DNA from: Cryptomeria japonica
Taxonomy: Eukaryota > Streptophyta > Pinopsida > Cupressales > Cupressaceae
Direction of reading: 5' to 3'
DNA length: 64,000 nucleotides
Assembly: GCF_030272615.1 (NCBI RefSeq)
Contig: NC_081415.1
Span: forward strand, 368,967,667-369,031,666
A program made the position numbers and the translations under genes. Below the pieces are notes generated by a model. It was not told the origin of the DNA. It made no database searches and saw nothing but the letters and a program-made list of their open reading frames with translations. Shown here one piece after another: positions 8,542 through 19,929 of this stretch; position 1 is the stretch's first letter, and each line of letters opens with the position of its first letter.

Positions 8542-11142
8542 TGTGAGGCCCCACCTCGACTCAGTCTGACATTTCAGTGGTTTTTATATTGAGACTATTA
8601 CGGATACTTTATTTTGATGCATTTTGGATTTAGAACTTATATGATTTCAGGATTTGGATAACATTGCTATATATTGTTGATTTATTTATATGCTTTATGA
8701 GATAGAACACTACATGATTTTAGAATATGATAAATTTGCGGTGATAAATGTTGTTATTAAATTTGTAGGATTTTACTATGATAATAGAATTATGATGTAT
8801 GTTTAAGTGTGGATCAACATTATGAGAATTAGGATGAATTGCTTATGTGAAATTGCTTGGATAAAAGATATGTTTAAATTGTTCAAATGAAATTGTATGC
8901 AAGTGATGATGTGTATTATTATTCCTATGAATTATATTATATGTGGGTATTTGAAAGTTACTAATGTGTAAATTGAGATGCACAGGAAGTTATCCATGTG
9001 ACCATGGAAATATTACGAAGAACCAAACCTAGACCTATGTATGTTCATAAGCCAGGGTTTGTCTATTTGGAGAGACAACACCCTGTTTGTGTTGTATTTT
9101 ATTCATAACAATCAATGATGCATGTGTGTTAAGTGTTATTTAATTGATTTGTGTAAAATCCACAAGAGACGATTTCATGTATTAAATTGTAAAAGTGTTT
9201 TCTTGTGTCACTTGACACGTGTGGATTTAAATTTGAATTTTTATTTTGTCTCTTGGTGGGAAAGTGTTTTAACTATAGCTTTTTCAATTAATGTAACGCA
9301 ATGTCATAAAGGCCTTGGGTAAAGAATCTTTGGGATGGTCAACATAGGTTTCACCCGAAAATAAACTTCAGAGGGGTTTAAAAAGGGTTGAATGGACAAC
9401 TAGGGGTAGTTTAATAGGGTTTCCTAAAGCCCATAAGGTATACCTAAGGGTTAGAGGTAATTTAAGGCAAGTTTCTACTCCCATGTGACCTTTCAGACAC
9501 CCTAAAAATTGACTTTTCTAAGTTGTGCGAAAATTGAAATTAGAAGATTTGAATCTAGTTGTAAACTTTCATTTTCGAATGAGAGTTCCCTTTCCCATTC
9601 TATCTTACCTTCCTCTTTAGTTTTTATAAACTTGTGAGAACTCTCACAATGGGCTTCTTAAGCAAGAATTAGAAAATTTGTGGGTAATCACCCACTCTCC
9701 ATTTTTGGAGACAAGAGAAATTTCGAAAAGAATAGACTAGATTTTGAATAGAGAATTTTGGCTAAGGGTAGAAGGAGAAGAACCGTAGAATTGGGTTGCT
9801 CATCCTCAACAAAACTAACCTACCTTTGGGCAGATTAAGGTTGGTTGCATTCTTCTTAAAATGGCTTTCTTTTTTTTGCATGTTTTTTGAAAGTAATGTT
9901 GGTGTAAAAGATTTGCTTCTTTGCATGTTTTTTTGGGAATTTCATTTGGTATTTTGTGTATGTATTGTATGTGTTTTTTTTGGGGAGTCATCAAGACCTC
10001 TTACTCTTGGGAGAGAGGAGGATCTTGTGGGTGGTAGCAGTGACAGCCCTCGAGTGAGAGACTCTCATTTATGAGAGCGATCACAAGGGATTTTGTGTGA
10101 CCCTTGCTGCATGGCTTGTTTGTGCAATGGGGGTCATAAGGAGGGAAATAAGGCATGAATGCTTTGGGGGGCATAAGGATTTAAGGGGTTGCTATACTTG
10201 ATGTATTTGGTTTTCCATGAGATGGCTACATGTTCTTTTTTATACTTGCAGTTCTCCTCAGGGTAATTGGTCCACTACCACCCATAAAAAGGTCATCACC
10301 AAGGTGTGGTGCAATGTAGCTGGGATGGGAGTGTGTTTGTATTTGTGTGCATTCTGTCCTTGGTGTTTGCATGTTTGTTTCCCATCTAGGGCTTGGTTCT
10401 CCAAGCTCGGGGGTGGCTACCAGTTAGCCTAGGTTGGGAGGTGAGCACTCCATCGTCATAGTTTTAATTTAAAATGCAAGACTGTCGGAAGAAAAGAGTA
10501 GGACAAGTGGAAGGTTGCAGGAGTTATTTGTTGGAGGAAATTAAGTGTAAATGTAATTATTATTTTTTTTAAAAAGTCCTCATTTATTGAAATGGAGAGA
10601 CCCATTGTATAGTGACAAGATTGATTTTGAAATACGATTCTTTTAAAAGTTGTATTTTTTTTTTAGTATGTTATTCATTGCAGAAAAGAAATGAGTATTC
10701 CTAAATTTAGAATTTTCCCAAAGTTCAAAATATTATATCTAATGTGTTTATAACAAATTGCAAAGCAAGAAAGTTATTTAATTCTTATGCATTCTGAATA
10801 AAATATAAATAAATAAATAAATAAATAGATTAGAGTTGCACGCATGTTATAGTCTGCATATAAATCATTTAAATTCTGTTTTTTGTAAATGCATTTTGGT
10901 ACATTATAGTTCTGGAAATGGTCTTTTCCTTTATTTCAGAAATTAGTAACTAAGATATATAGTTACCTAGTCAATGTAAATCTAACTTGATACAGTTGTT
11001 GTGTGAGATTAACTAAAAGCGGTCAGTTACTTTAAGCATATGATAATCCAAATTTGTCTTTTTATTTGTCATAAGTTTTTGCAAAGTCTGTAAATTTATT
11101 TATTTCAAAAATGATAATCACAATTCTAATATAGTCTTTATT
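8542..11142. other. Unclassified non-coding block, LTR-like left edge
   Basis: The block begins TGTGAGGCCCCACCTCGACTC exactly where the copia 1 LTR stops, so it could be the start of another inserted LTR. I found no matching second copy, CA end, target duplication or primer site before the gap. The ORFs at 9122-10432 have no recognisable domain and unremarkable composition. A short TAAA run (about 10803-10825) and T-rich stretches are the only simple repeats. Confidence 0.35.
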
Positions 11143-11642
11143 NNNNNNNNNNNNNNNNNNNNNNNNNNNNNNNNNNNNNNNNNNNNNNNNNNNNNNNNNN
11201 NNNNNNNNNNNNNNNNNNNNNNNNNNNNNNNNNNNNNNNNNNNNNNNNNNNNNNNNNNNNNNNNNNNNNNNNNNNNNNNNNNNNNNNNNNNNNNNNNNNN
11301 NNNNNNNNNNNNNNNNNNNNNNNNNNNNNNNNNNNNNNNNNNNNNNNNNNNNNNNNNNNNNNNNNNNNNNNNNNNNNNNNNNNNNNNNNNNNNNNNNNNN
11401 NNNNNNNNNNNNNNNNNNNNNNNNNNNNNNNNNNNNNNNNNNNNNNNNNNNNNNNNNNNNNNNNNNNNNNNNNNNNNNNNNNNNNNNNNNNNNNNNNNNN
11501 NNNNNNNNNNNNNNNNNNNNNNNNNNNNNNNNNNNNNNNNNNNNNNNNNNNNNNNNNNNNNNNNNNNNNNNNNNNNNNNNNNNNNNNNNNNNNNNNNNNN
11601 NNNNNNNNNNNNNNNNNNNNNNNNNNNNNNNNNNNNNNNNNN
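11143..11642. other. Assembly gap (500 N)
   Basis: Exactly 500 Ns, a conventional placeholder. It interrupts the gypsy polyprotein, so reverse transcriptase and integrase may lie in the gap or be deleted. Confidence 0.99.
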
Positions 11643-12696
11643 GATAATTTTCCTTAGGAGGGAGATTAGTTCTATCCGAGAGAGGAAGAAGCTCATCTTG
11701 AAGAATAATAGGAATGTCAAGTGTTGGAGATTTAGGTTGACTTAAGGATAACATCATATCGTTCTTCCATTTTTTATAAGATTGAAAAAGAGCATCGCTC
11801 CTTGATGGAAGAGATTGAAATTGTTTAGGCCAAAAGAGATCAATAGGAATACCGGGGCTTCTATCGAATGGATGAAATAAGCTATGGTTCACAGTTATGA
11901 TTTCTCCATTGTGAGGAAATTTAAGACACTTGTGGATTGGAGAAGAAATAGCCTTCATGGTAGATAGCCAAGGATAGCCCAACTTCACATGGAATTGCTC
12001 AGAAGAAGGTCTGATAACAAAGTCAACATACATGGATTTAGTATGGACTTCAACAGGAAGGGTGATAGAACCAATGGTAGGACAAGAGAAGCCACCACAT
12101 AACTTCACAACCACATTAGAAGCATCATAGATTGGTTTATGAAATCATAAAGTGAAAAGATACTCTTCAGTTATGACATTAACCATGCAAGAGGGATCAA
12201 TCAAGGCACCACAACAAGGGATATCCTTAACCTTTGCAACTATGTATAAAGGATCATTGGGTGCTCTAATGGTCTCACTAGGGTCAAATGTAATACAAAG
12301 ATCCATAAGTGCATCTTGTGTTTCTACCATACTAACCAAGTTTGGAGCTATAGAGGTGAATTCTTCAAAAGTGAGAGAATTAGGCACAATCTCAATAATG
12401 TTAGAGGTATGAGATGGCAAGGGATCAATGAAAATATTAAGATTTTGATTAGGAGGAGAAACTGATTTATTCCCTTTATCATTCACACCTGCCACAGATA
12501 TAGTATTATTATTAGTCAAGTCTTGAACCTTATTTTTCAATGCAAAACATTTCTTAGTATCGTGACCAGGTTGACGATGAAATTGGCAAAAGGAATTGTT
12601 ATCAAAATAAGGAGATGCAAGTTTGGAAGGATCAATTTGTTTTATAGGAGGAAGTTTTTTAAAAAATAGAACTAGAAGGCACACTTGTTGTAGCAT
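11643..12696 (-). pseudogene. Gypsy zinc knuckle and protease region
   Basis: This frame follows gag, shifted by one base. It carries CQFHRQPGHDTKKCFALKNK, a CCHC-like knuckle of the Tat type, then a linker and CCGALIDPSCMVNVITEEYL. The last piece is the aspartic protease active-site region, with D-P-S where many proteases have D-T/S-G. A TGA at 12147-12145 breaks the frame. The same frame resumes with VVKLCGGFSCPTIGSITLP, VHTKSMYVDFVIRPSSEQ and LGYPWLSTMKAISSPIHKC and runs into the gap at 11642. The ORF listing past the Ns is not meaningful. Confidence 0.82.
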
Positions 12697-14173
12697 TCAC
12701 ATGGTTGTTGTTGATTGGATCATTGAACTTGATGAAGCTTTTTGTTGGTTTGAACTTCACAAATAGTTGTTGAACACTCTCCCCCTTATCACTCGGAGCC
12801 ATAGGAGTGGATTTCTCCATTTGACTCATAGACAGTTGATAATTGTGGAGTGTTGCGCACAACTGTGGAAATGAAGTAAACTCAGACAAAAGAAGATTTT
12901 CCTTGATATCTTTTTGTAAATTAGAAATGAAAATTCTTTGAATATCATTATCAGGTACATGAAAAGAAATTTGAGCACACAAATGCTTATATCTACCAAT
13001 GAAATCAGTCACTTTTGCTTTAACACCTTGTTTACAATGCATTAAATCAATCAAAGTGATTTTAGGACCAATGTTGTTTTGAAATTGTTGGATGAAAGCA
13101 TTCGCTAGTTGTCGAAAGGAAGTGATAGAATAAGAAGGCAAAGAGAAATACCAATGTAAGTCCTTATCTCTTAGTGTTATTGTAAACAATTTTGCAAGCA
13201 ATCGTTGATCATAAACAAAATCAATACACAAGGTTTGAAATGTTTTGACATGTGTAAGAGGATCACCTTTTCCATTATAGAGTTCCAATTGAGGGATCTC
13301 CACGTGTTTAGGTGGCACGACTTTAACAATATCAAGAGAAAGTGGTCTCACAATATCAAAGGTAGGCACACTAAACTTGGATTGACTCATAGAAGCAGTT
13401 TGTTTTTGTAAGGAAGACACGGTTTGAGCAAGATTGTTAATTGTCATTTCGGTAGAAGAATTTATGTTAGACATAGGTGATTGAGAAGGTGGTATGATGT
13501 TGTGGAAAGAAGGCATGGACTGAGAATAAGGTGGTGGTACATTATGATAAGTAGGCATTGGTGATGATTGGGTAGGAAAAGGGACACTTAAAGGAGGAAT
13601 GTTAAAGGAAATGCCCCCTTGTGTCACACTGATTGGTTGAGGAATAGTAGGAACACTCATGGAAGACATAGGTAAAGATGGAGGATTGAATGAAGAAGAA
13701 GGATTTCCCCCATAACCTATGGTTGTAGGAATGACATTTTGAGTTGAAGTAGCCATGATGTTAGATGTGAAAGTAGGAATACTAGTCATAGAATTAGTCA
13801 AAGGAATAGAGGAATCGACTTGTCTTGAAGGTTGTGAGTAACCTAGGGTTTCGGCACAACTCTTGATAGGCATGACATTAGCATCAAAAATATATGTAAT
13901 GCCATGCAATATATCAATTTCATTCTTATCACTTTGAAGCATGTGCTTAAGAACTTCAATTAATGGAAGAGCTTCACTATTAGGGTATTCTTGGGACATC
14001 CATTGTTGAAAGCTATCAAATTGATTGTCCAATGTAGAAAGTTGATCTAAATAAACTCTAGTTAAAGCTTCTTCTTCATCATGGGATCCATCAATGGGGT
14101 GAATAGGCACATGATTAGGATGGGAAGAATTAGCATGATCCTCATTAAAGAAGTCACCCAAATCAGGCTCCAT
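12659..14173 (-). CDS. Gypsy gag polyprotein
   Basis: An intact 504-codon ORF begins with a true ATG (MEPDLGDFFNEDHANSSHPN). The first 110 residues are acidic. Residues about 120-260 are rich in Pro, Ser, Met and Thr with low complexity. Residues about 290-460 form the retrotransposon gag core: IPQLELYNGKGDPLTHVKTF, LRDKDLHWYFSLPSYSI, FIQQFQNNIGPK and LMHCKQGVKAKVTDFIGRY. It would form the particle shell. It stops at a run of six T and six A (about 12656-12668), where a one-base shift leads into the zinc knuckle/protease frame. This is the longest uninterrupted retroelement ORF in the left half. Confidence 0.85.
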   Translation of the reverse strand: MEPDLGDFFNEDHANSSHPNHVPIHPIDGSHDEEEALTRVYLDQLSTLDNQFDSFQQWMSQEYPNSEALPLIEVLKHMLQSDKNEIDILHGITYIFDANVMPIKSCAETLGYSQPSRQVDSSIPLTNSMTSIPTFTSNIMATSTQNVIPTTIGYGGNPSSSFNPPSLPMSSMSVPTIPQPISVTQGGISFNIPPLSVPFPTQSSPMPTYHNVPPPYSQSMPSFHNIIPPSQSPMSNINSSTEMTINNLAQTVSSLQKQTASMSQSKFSVPTFDIVRPLSLDIVKVVPPKHVEIPQLELYNGKGDPLTHVKTFQTLCIDFVYDQRLLAKLFTITLRDKDLHWYFSLPSYSITSFRQLANAFIQQFQNNIGPKITLIDLMHCKQGVKAKVTDFIGRYKHLCAQISFHVPDNDIQRIFISNLQKDIKENLLLSEFTSFPQLCATLHNYQLSMSQMEKSTPMAPSDKGESVQQLFVKFKPTKSFIKFNDPINNNHVNATTSVPSSSIF

Positions 14174-15384
14174 CTCCTTGGTAATTAAACCTTGGGAAGC
14201 CTTAATGCTAATGCTTCATCTAACAGGGATAGGATAAGTGGGACTAATAGTGGTAAAACTCATGCACTAGAGGGAAAATTTGAATTGTGAATTGTGGAAC
14301 AAAGCTTACAAAATTGAGTAATGCAAAATTTGAGAAAATAATGATTACACAATTTGAACTTTGTTGGAGGAAGGGAATGACACAATTTCCAAAAATGAAA
14401 GGAAATTGGAATTTTAAAATTAGGGCCAAGGGAATACCACTTTAATTTTAAAATTAGAATTTTTAAAATCAGGGCAGACAATAAATAACCTCTTAATTTA
14501 TAAAAATTCTTGAAAGTTGAAATGTTGAATTTTGAAGGTATTTTCGATTCTAGAGGGTTCAAAAATTGATAAAATCAGCCAATCTTCCAGACTTAGGCTA
14601 TTAAATACAGTCATACAAGTCTCCCAAAATTTCAAGAAAAAAGTCGATGACCATGGCGGGAACGCACATGGTTCGACCAACTTTTTTGGAAATTTTCAAG
14701 GATGGATATTATGATGATTTTAAAGGTAACCCCAAAAAATTAGCGAATTTTACGATCTCTAGATGGGTGAAATGAAGGCACAAATGTGAAAATAGGACCC
14801 TATTGGGGTTTTGAAGAAAAAGAGGAATTGAATTGCAATTCTAAAAAGGGTCAAACCTAATGGATAAGAACACCTTGGAAAATATTTAGAAATCTGAATG
14901 TAACTAAAATTGATTGGAAATTCACAAAAAATCCAATTGATTTTAAAAATCAAGGTTTGATGACCTAACCACTTAATTTTGAAATTTGAATTTTGGGGAA
15001 AAGGGGGGAAATTGAAAATTTGAATTGTAGGATTGAAGACAAATCTGAGAACAATCATAAATCTGAAAATTAAATGGAAATCCAATTCTTCAACAAGTTC
15101 AAGATGATTTTTGAAAATTAGGGTTTTAACAAATAACCTCTCAACTTTGTAAATTTTAATTGCAAATTGAACAAGACAATGATGAAATTGAATTTGACAA
15201 TCAGAACAATTTTCAGATCTAAGATACCCACAAGCAATTTTTACAAATCACAAGTTCAATTTTAATTTTAAAAACTAGGGTTTTGAAAGATTTAACCACT
15301 AAGCTTGCAGAAAGTTGAAACTTGTAAATGAAAAAATGCAATTTTGTTCAAAGGAAAACATGCAAGATGATGGGTTCACCAAAA
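14174..15384 (-). other. Gypsy 5' leader between LTR and gag
   Basis: AT-rich non-coding sequence with repeated AAATTGAATTTG-like runs. Directly inside the LTR the minus strand reads TTTTGGTGAACCCATCATC, the position of the primer site, but I cannot assign the tRNA. ORFs here have no motif. Confidence 0.55.
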
Positions 15385-16599
15385 TGTAATGGTGGGAAAA
15401 GGATGAATGATGAATCAAGAAGGAAAATTACCCTTTCCCTCAAAGAGAGATGAGAGTTTCATTATCAATTACCATTACAGCACTTTTCACCATTAAATTA
15501 GGAAGGGGGATAAGATAATTCACTAGATTCAATCTATCCACACAAATATGGTAGATTGAATTCTGAATGAATTGGGCATGCTAAATTGATCCCCTCTTCC
15601 TTGTTTGAAATGGAAAGGAAATTGGTTGAATTATGTAGTGCAAAAGTGATAAAGAACTGATTATAACTTGAGATCGGAATATGGGATGAAGTTGTGCACC
15701 TGAATCTAGCAGTAAAATGTCAAGACAAAGTCGCCCTGCGAATTTGAGGAAAAGTTGCCCGGATCGTGGCAAGAATGTACACGGTCCTCCAAAAAATCCA
15801 CAAAACGAAAAGGGTTTTTCCGCCTCTGCAAATGAAGCCTGAATTTGAAAGTACAGTTGCACACCTACAACCTACACACAGAAAAGGGAGGAAAATGGGT
15901 TGGGATTGGGGGTTTGCCTTTAGGTCAAACCCCAGTTTTGGAATTAACCAAGTAATGAAAGAAAGTCCTTGCAAGTAGATGTAAATGAAAAAATGAATTA
16001 TAAATCACCTCAAGGGAGGTTGTAGTAGCAATGTTTATAGATATCCTTGTATGGAATTGAATGTTGGAATCAATCTCCTCTTCAATGGTTGAATCCTTGA
16101 CTTGAATGCAACACCTAGCCTTGAATGGAGACTTGAGAATGCTCAATGCTGGAAAAGAATGCTTGATCGCTTGTGAATTTCCCACCTATCCAACCTATGA
16201 AAATGAGAGAGTAAATACCTCCTTAAATACATGTTGGTGGATTTAAATTTTGTCACGAGCCGACATCAGGGCAGTTTCCCGCCCGAGGCACAACCCACAA
16301 TGCATGCTCTAGGAAGGGTCCTACCCCAAAATAGGGCAGGGAAAGGGGTGCCACGCCCCTATCCTGGGAGGACAAGGGCATCATTCCCCTATCCAAGAGG
16401 GGAGAGTGGTGCCACACCCTTGTCCTACCCCTTTCTCCAAGGCAAAATGCAGTTGAGGTGATGTAGAGGCCAAGGAAGAAGTTGTTTCTGCAAGTCAAGC
16501 AATCTTCGATCTCCAATCAGGCTAGAGGATTCAATTTCACATGCATGAGGACCCTAATGGAGTCAAAAATTGCTAGGGTCACAATTTTATGACACTACA
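15385..16599 (-). repeat. Gypsy 5' LTR (1215 bp)
   Basis: On the minus strand it starts TGTAGTGTCATAAAATTGTG at 16599 and ends CCACCATTACA at 15385, with TG/CA termini. The outer edge coincides with the break in copia C gag. The base run ATTCT (16600-16604) would be the target duplication, but the other end is not in view. GC-rich ORFs at 16231-16516 lie inside the LTR and are not counted as genes. Confidence 0.8.
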
Positions 16600-16705
16600 A
16601 TTCTTCTCCAAGGCATTTCAAGTGAACTTCCATCCGATCCTTCCAAACAATATAATTGCTTCCATCAAATCTAGGACTCTTTTTCTTGAACACATAAGTT
16701 GTCAT
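16600..16705 (-). pseudogene. Copia C gag, N-terminal fragment
   Basis: From the ATG at 16705 the protein begins MTTYVFKKKSPRFDGSNYIV and goes on WKDRMEVHLKCLGEE, the standard N-terminus of plant copia gag (F.G.NY..W). It is cut by the gypsy LTR immediately afterwards. Confidence 0.85.
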
Positions 16706-16747
16706 CCTGGATCTCCTCAAGAGGTCAAGATTCTTTCGGAGGATCTA

Positions 16748-16759
16748 GCTCTGATACCA
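16748..16759 (-). other. Primer binding site of copia C
   Basis: The minus-strand sequence TGGTATCAGAGC lies 2 bp inside the LTR end ...GCTGCTAACA, complementary to initiator methionine tRNA. Confidence 0.9.
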
Positions 16760-17432
16760 ATTGTTAGCAGCAACCAAGAAGGAAAACTGAGAGGGGGGGT
16801 GAATCAGTTTTCACCGGATTAAATATAGTTTAAACACAATCTTAGATCTTAACAATACCAACAACAATAAAAATAAGAGCAATGAAACCACAACACATAA
16901 CACCAAGATTTTGACATGGAAAACTCGATTAAGGGAAAAACCACAGTGGGAACCTACCCACAATAAGATGATACTCTGTAGTAGTATGTGAAAATATTAT
17001 AATGGGGAATGCACATGCATTTAGGCACACTTCCTAGATCTCAATTCTCAAAATAAGATGACGCAGAAGGCTCCAACCCTTAGGGAAGGTTCACTACCTT
17101 ACAATAAGATTCGGACTACAATCCCAATTACATGAACTACAAATATATCATCTCCTTATGCCCAATGGCAGTTCCAGTTAAGCACATTTGTCTACCCTGC
17201 AACAATCTTTGCTCAATACACCACTCTCTGATAATGCAGACATGACACCGATACCCAAATTACATGACTATATCACCTATTTATACAAATCATCAACCTT
17301 GACTACAAGATCGGCTAAACCCTCTGTAGACACCTAAAATTGTCTTGTCTATTTAAATAAATATTTTTATTTAATTAATTATTTTATCCTAATTCTTCTA
17401 TTAATTAAATAGATTTTTATTTATTTAATTAA

Positions 17433-17564
17433 TTCATTTATCCTCTTCTATCCTTTTTCCTCATTTAAATAAATACATTTATTTATTTAAATTATTAATT
17501 CATTTATCCTCTTCTATCCTTTTTCCTCATTTAAATAAATACATTTATTTATTTAAATTATCCT
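17433..17564 (+). repeat. Tandem 66-bp repeat in the solo LTR
   Basis: TTCATTTATCCTCTTCTATC and the following bases recur at a 66-bp offset (17433 and 17499). Each unit ends in an inverted repeat ATTTAAATAAAT...ATTTATTTAAAT. Confidence 0.85.
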
Positions 17565-17812
17565 TTTTTTTAAATTAAATGAATATTTTTATTTATTTAA
17601 TTGATCCCATTTCCTCTATTAATTAAATAAATCTTTATTTATTTAATTAATTCATTGCCCTTTTCTACCCATGACACATGACATTCATCTCTTAATTCCT
17701 ACACTACCTACCCTCTTATTATTTTCTTATTTCTTCCACCTACCCTCTAATCCTAGCCGACCATCTATCTTTTACACTTCTTAATCTTATCCTTTCATTT
17801 CCTACAGTGTCT

Positions 17813-17825
17813 TCTATATAAGAGG
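17813..17825 (+). promoter_or_regulatory. TATA box of the 840-bp LTR
   Basis: TCTATATAAGAGG is a strong plant TATA box about 490 bp into the LTR, so transcription would start near 17845-17855 on the plus strand. Confidence 0.6.
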
Positions 17826-18898
17826 ATGCTTCCTTCATTATCAACCCTAAGCATTCTAATTGTCTAATCAATCTTATGCAATCAAGATTTTTTACGATTA
17901 ATCTATCAACCACATTTCTGTTCTTTGTTGAGCTCTTGTGCACACATAAAATCTGAGAGCAAATATATCAAGCAAGATCAATGGAGATTCAAACCCTAGT
18001 GGACATGTGATGGTATAATATTTGTATTTTTTTTATTTGCATTGTATTAGGTAATCTTCATATGTTATGGTATATCTTTGTTGTTGTTAGGCTAGGGTGT
18101 TGTGGTTGAATTCATTTAGTCTTTCAATATTGTTGTTTCCATTATCCACTTTTCACCATACACACCCTCAACTCACAATTACAAAATTACATCACATGAT
18201 ACATATGAGAACCACCGGACCAATATAATGATATACATGACATAACATTGACCTAAATCAAATCTACAAACATGCATCACCACCAGAAATCTCACCAAGA
18301 TCAATCACACCATGCTACACCACCAAGAATACTCCATAACACGAACAATATCACCGGATCAACAAAATCATCAAGAACATAGACAAGAATCAATGTGGAC
18401 CACCAAGACAAATAGGACACAATCAGGAAACACCAACAAGTACATTAGAACCATTTGCAATAGTTTCACCAACACCACTTATACAAATCTTCATCAATCA
18501 ATACACTAACTCGCAGGAATACTCAACAGTAGCAATTCGGACTAGAAAGATAACTCATGGAACACCAAATCATGAACCATCTAAACTGATGATTAACATG
18601 AACATCCAAAACATCCTCCCAAAACTACAACCGAAGATATGATCATACTGGAGCTCACCGGAGCAAATACCAAACTCTGCCAACCACTGCACGGAAAGAC
18701 TAAACTACAAGTTGGATCAAATAATATGATCAAGAAAACTCTCAGATCACTGAAAACAATAAGGAATAAAGTATTCCAGCATCCCAAAGAGATAAACCAT
18801 CCATATCAACTCAATGCAATCACCGGAACACCAAACAACTCATCTGCAACACCAAAATATGTTGACATCAATGACAACAACATATCCTAGCAGCAACA

Positions 18899-19929
18899 CT
18901 ATCCAACAGAATGGAATGACTACAGAGTCAGTGATTATTAATTTATATTTCATAATAGCAATTGCAAATGAATTAATTCTTTCAAAAAATGTGAAGATAT
19001 GCCTCCAAATTTTGTAGGCAAGTACTGAGGATAGTACCACTTTCACATAAGATCATGCATTTCAAAGTGTGAGTATTTACCTCATTATTATCCACCTATC
19101 ATACACATGCAAAAAAAAAAAAATTGTTATAATAAAAAATAATTATTCGCCAAGGATGGAGAGATCCACACACAAGTCAAGTTCATAAGTAACACCCATC
19201 CCAAAATAGAAATATCCTCCACTTTGTAAGTTGAACAACTATCCTTTAGAACAACATAACTCCCCAAAGTGAAGCCGACTTTAAATCTTTTGACAAACTA
19301 AGCACCTTAAATTGTCTCCAAATGAACAAGTAAAGAAGGATGAGTTGACCAATAAGAATAGTTTTATCACCCCTTTTTGATATATTAAAAAATTCATCCA
19401 ACTCAAAATAAGGCTCATCTCCCCTTTCTCATAGATCATTATGAACACAACATTTAACTCAAAAAAAGTTTTTTTTTGTATGAGGTGGCCAAATTTACAA
19501 AATGACTGACAAAAGTGTTATCTTTTCTATAATGCATGATTTCATAACGATTCAACTTTTTGAGTAATTTACAAATGGAAGAAGATAGATATTTGAGCTT
19601 CCAATTTACCGTACCTTTCTGAGATAGTAGATCGACTATTTAAAAATAATCACCTTCAATCTACAAATTAACAATCTTCTTCTTGATTTCCAATTCTAAT
19701 TCTAGGTCATATTGTTAGTTGTAATTGGAAGATTTTTGAAGGTAGCTAATACCGTGTTACCTAGGTTATCTCTAGTGACTGCATCCTTTCCAACTCTATC
19801 AGGGTCACCTTTAGATGCCCCATTAAAAGTCATTTCAAGGCTATTGATCAGGAGGAATGAACATGATTTCTATTCATTTTAGGAACATGAGCATATGCAC
19901 CCTTGAAGGCAAAGGTTTAAGTAGATTCC
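18899..19929. other. Non-coding sequence
   Basis: Old intergenic or decayed repeat sequence right of copia C. CTATC (18899-18903) is the expected target duplication of copia C, but its partner is not seen. I recognise no gene here. Confidence 0.5.

Larger units (their letters stand above)
11643..16599 (-). mobile_element. Ty3/gypsy-type element, 5' portion only
   Basis: Reading the minus strand: one LTR (16599-15385), a 1.2-kb leader (15384-14174), gag (14173-12659), zinc knuckle plus protease region (12696 onward), then the gap. The protease-region style (ALIDPS, then VKLGYPWLSTMKA and SPIHKCLKFPHNGE) is that of plant gypsy elements of the Tat/Ogre group, as I know the family. Pol and the second LTR are not visible. 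The element inserted into the gag of copia C, since that gag is cut exactly at the LTR start. Confidence 0.85.
17325..18164 (+). mobile_element. Solo LTR, 840 bp, TSD CCCTC
   Basis: It starts TGTAGACACCTAAAATTGTC and ends ...TTCACCATACACA. It is flanked by a perfect 5-bp duplication, CCCTC at 17320-17324 and 18165-18169, and lies inside the copia C LTR, so it is younger. No internal region or second LTR exists, so it is a solo LTR. Its first 330 bp hold six AT-rich hairpin units. Confidence 0.9.
16600..18898 (-). mobile_element. Copia C: 5' LTR, primer site and start of gag
   Basis: The minus strand gives an LTR (18898-16762), a primer site (16759-16748) and the first 35 codons of gag, cut by the gypsy LTR at 16599. 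The LTR contains a later 840-bp LTR insertion; without it and its duplicated 5 bp the LTR would be about 1.29 kb. The rest of the element is missing. Confidence 0.85.
16762..18898 (-). repeat. Copia C 5' LTR, interrupted
   Basis: On the minus strand the start is TGTTGCTGCTAGGATATG (18898) and the end ...TTGCTGCTAACA (16762). The outer 14 bases of the two ends are nearly inverted copies of each other. Near the start it has the palindrome GTTGTCATTGATGTCAAC (18878-18861). Near the end it has the usual GGGGGGGTGAATCAG, read on the plus strand. Confidence 0.85.

Noticed and set aside
9122-10432. Three short hydrophobic ORFs
   Set aside because: No domain, T-rich low-complexity sequence, and no supporting context.
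11062-12114. A 350-residue ORF across gap 1
   Set aside because: Only its first ~155 residues (gypsy protease region) are sequence; the rest is gap plus unrelated DNA.
12655-12668. Viral-type -1 slippery heptamers TTTTTTA / AAAAAAC at the gypsy gag end
   Set aside because: The heptamers are present, but the downstream frame is +1 relative to gag, so standard -1 slippage would not join them.
16231-16516. GC-rich overlapping ORFs on both strands
   Set aside because: They lie inside the gypsy LTR, have no domain, and the GC-rich stretch explains the lack of stops.
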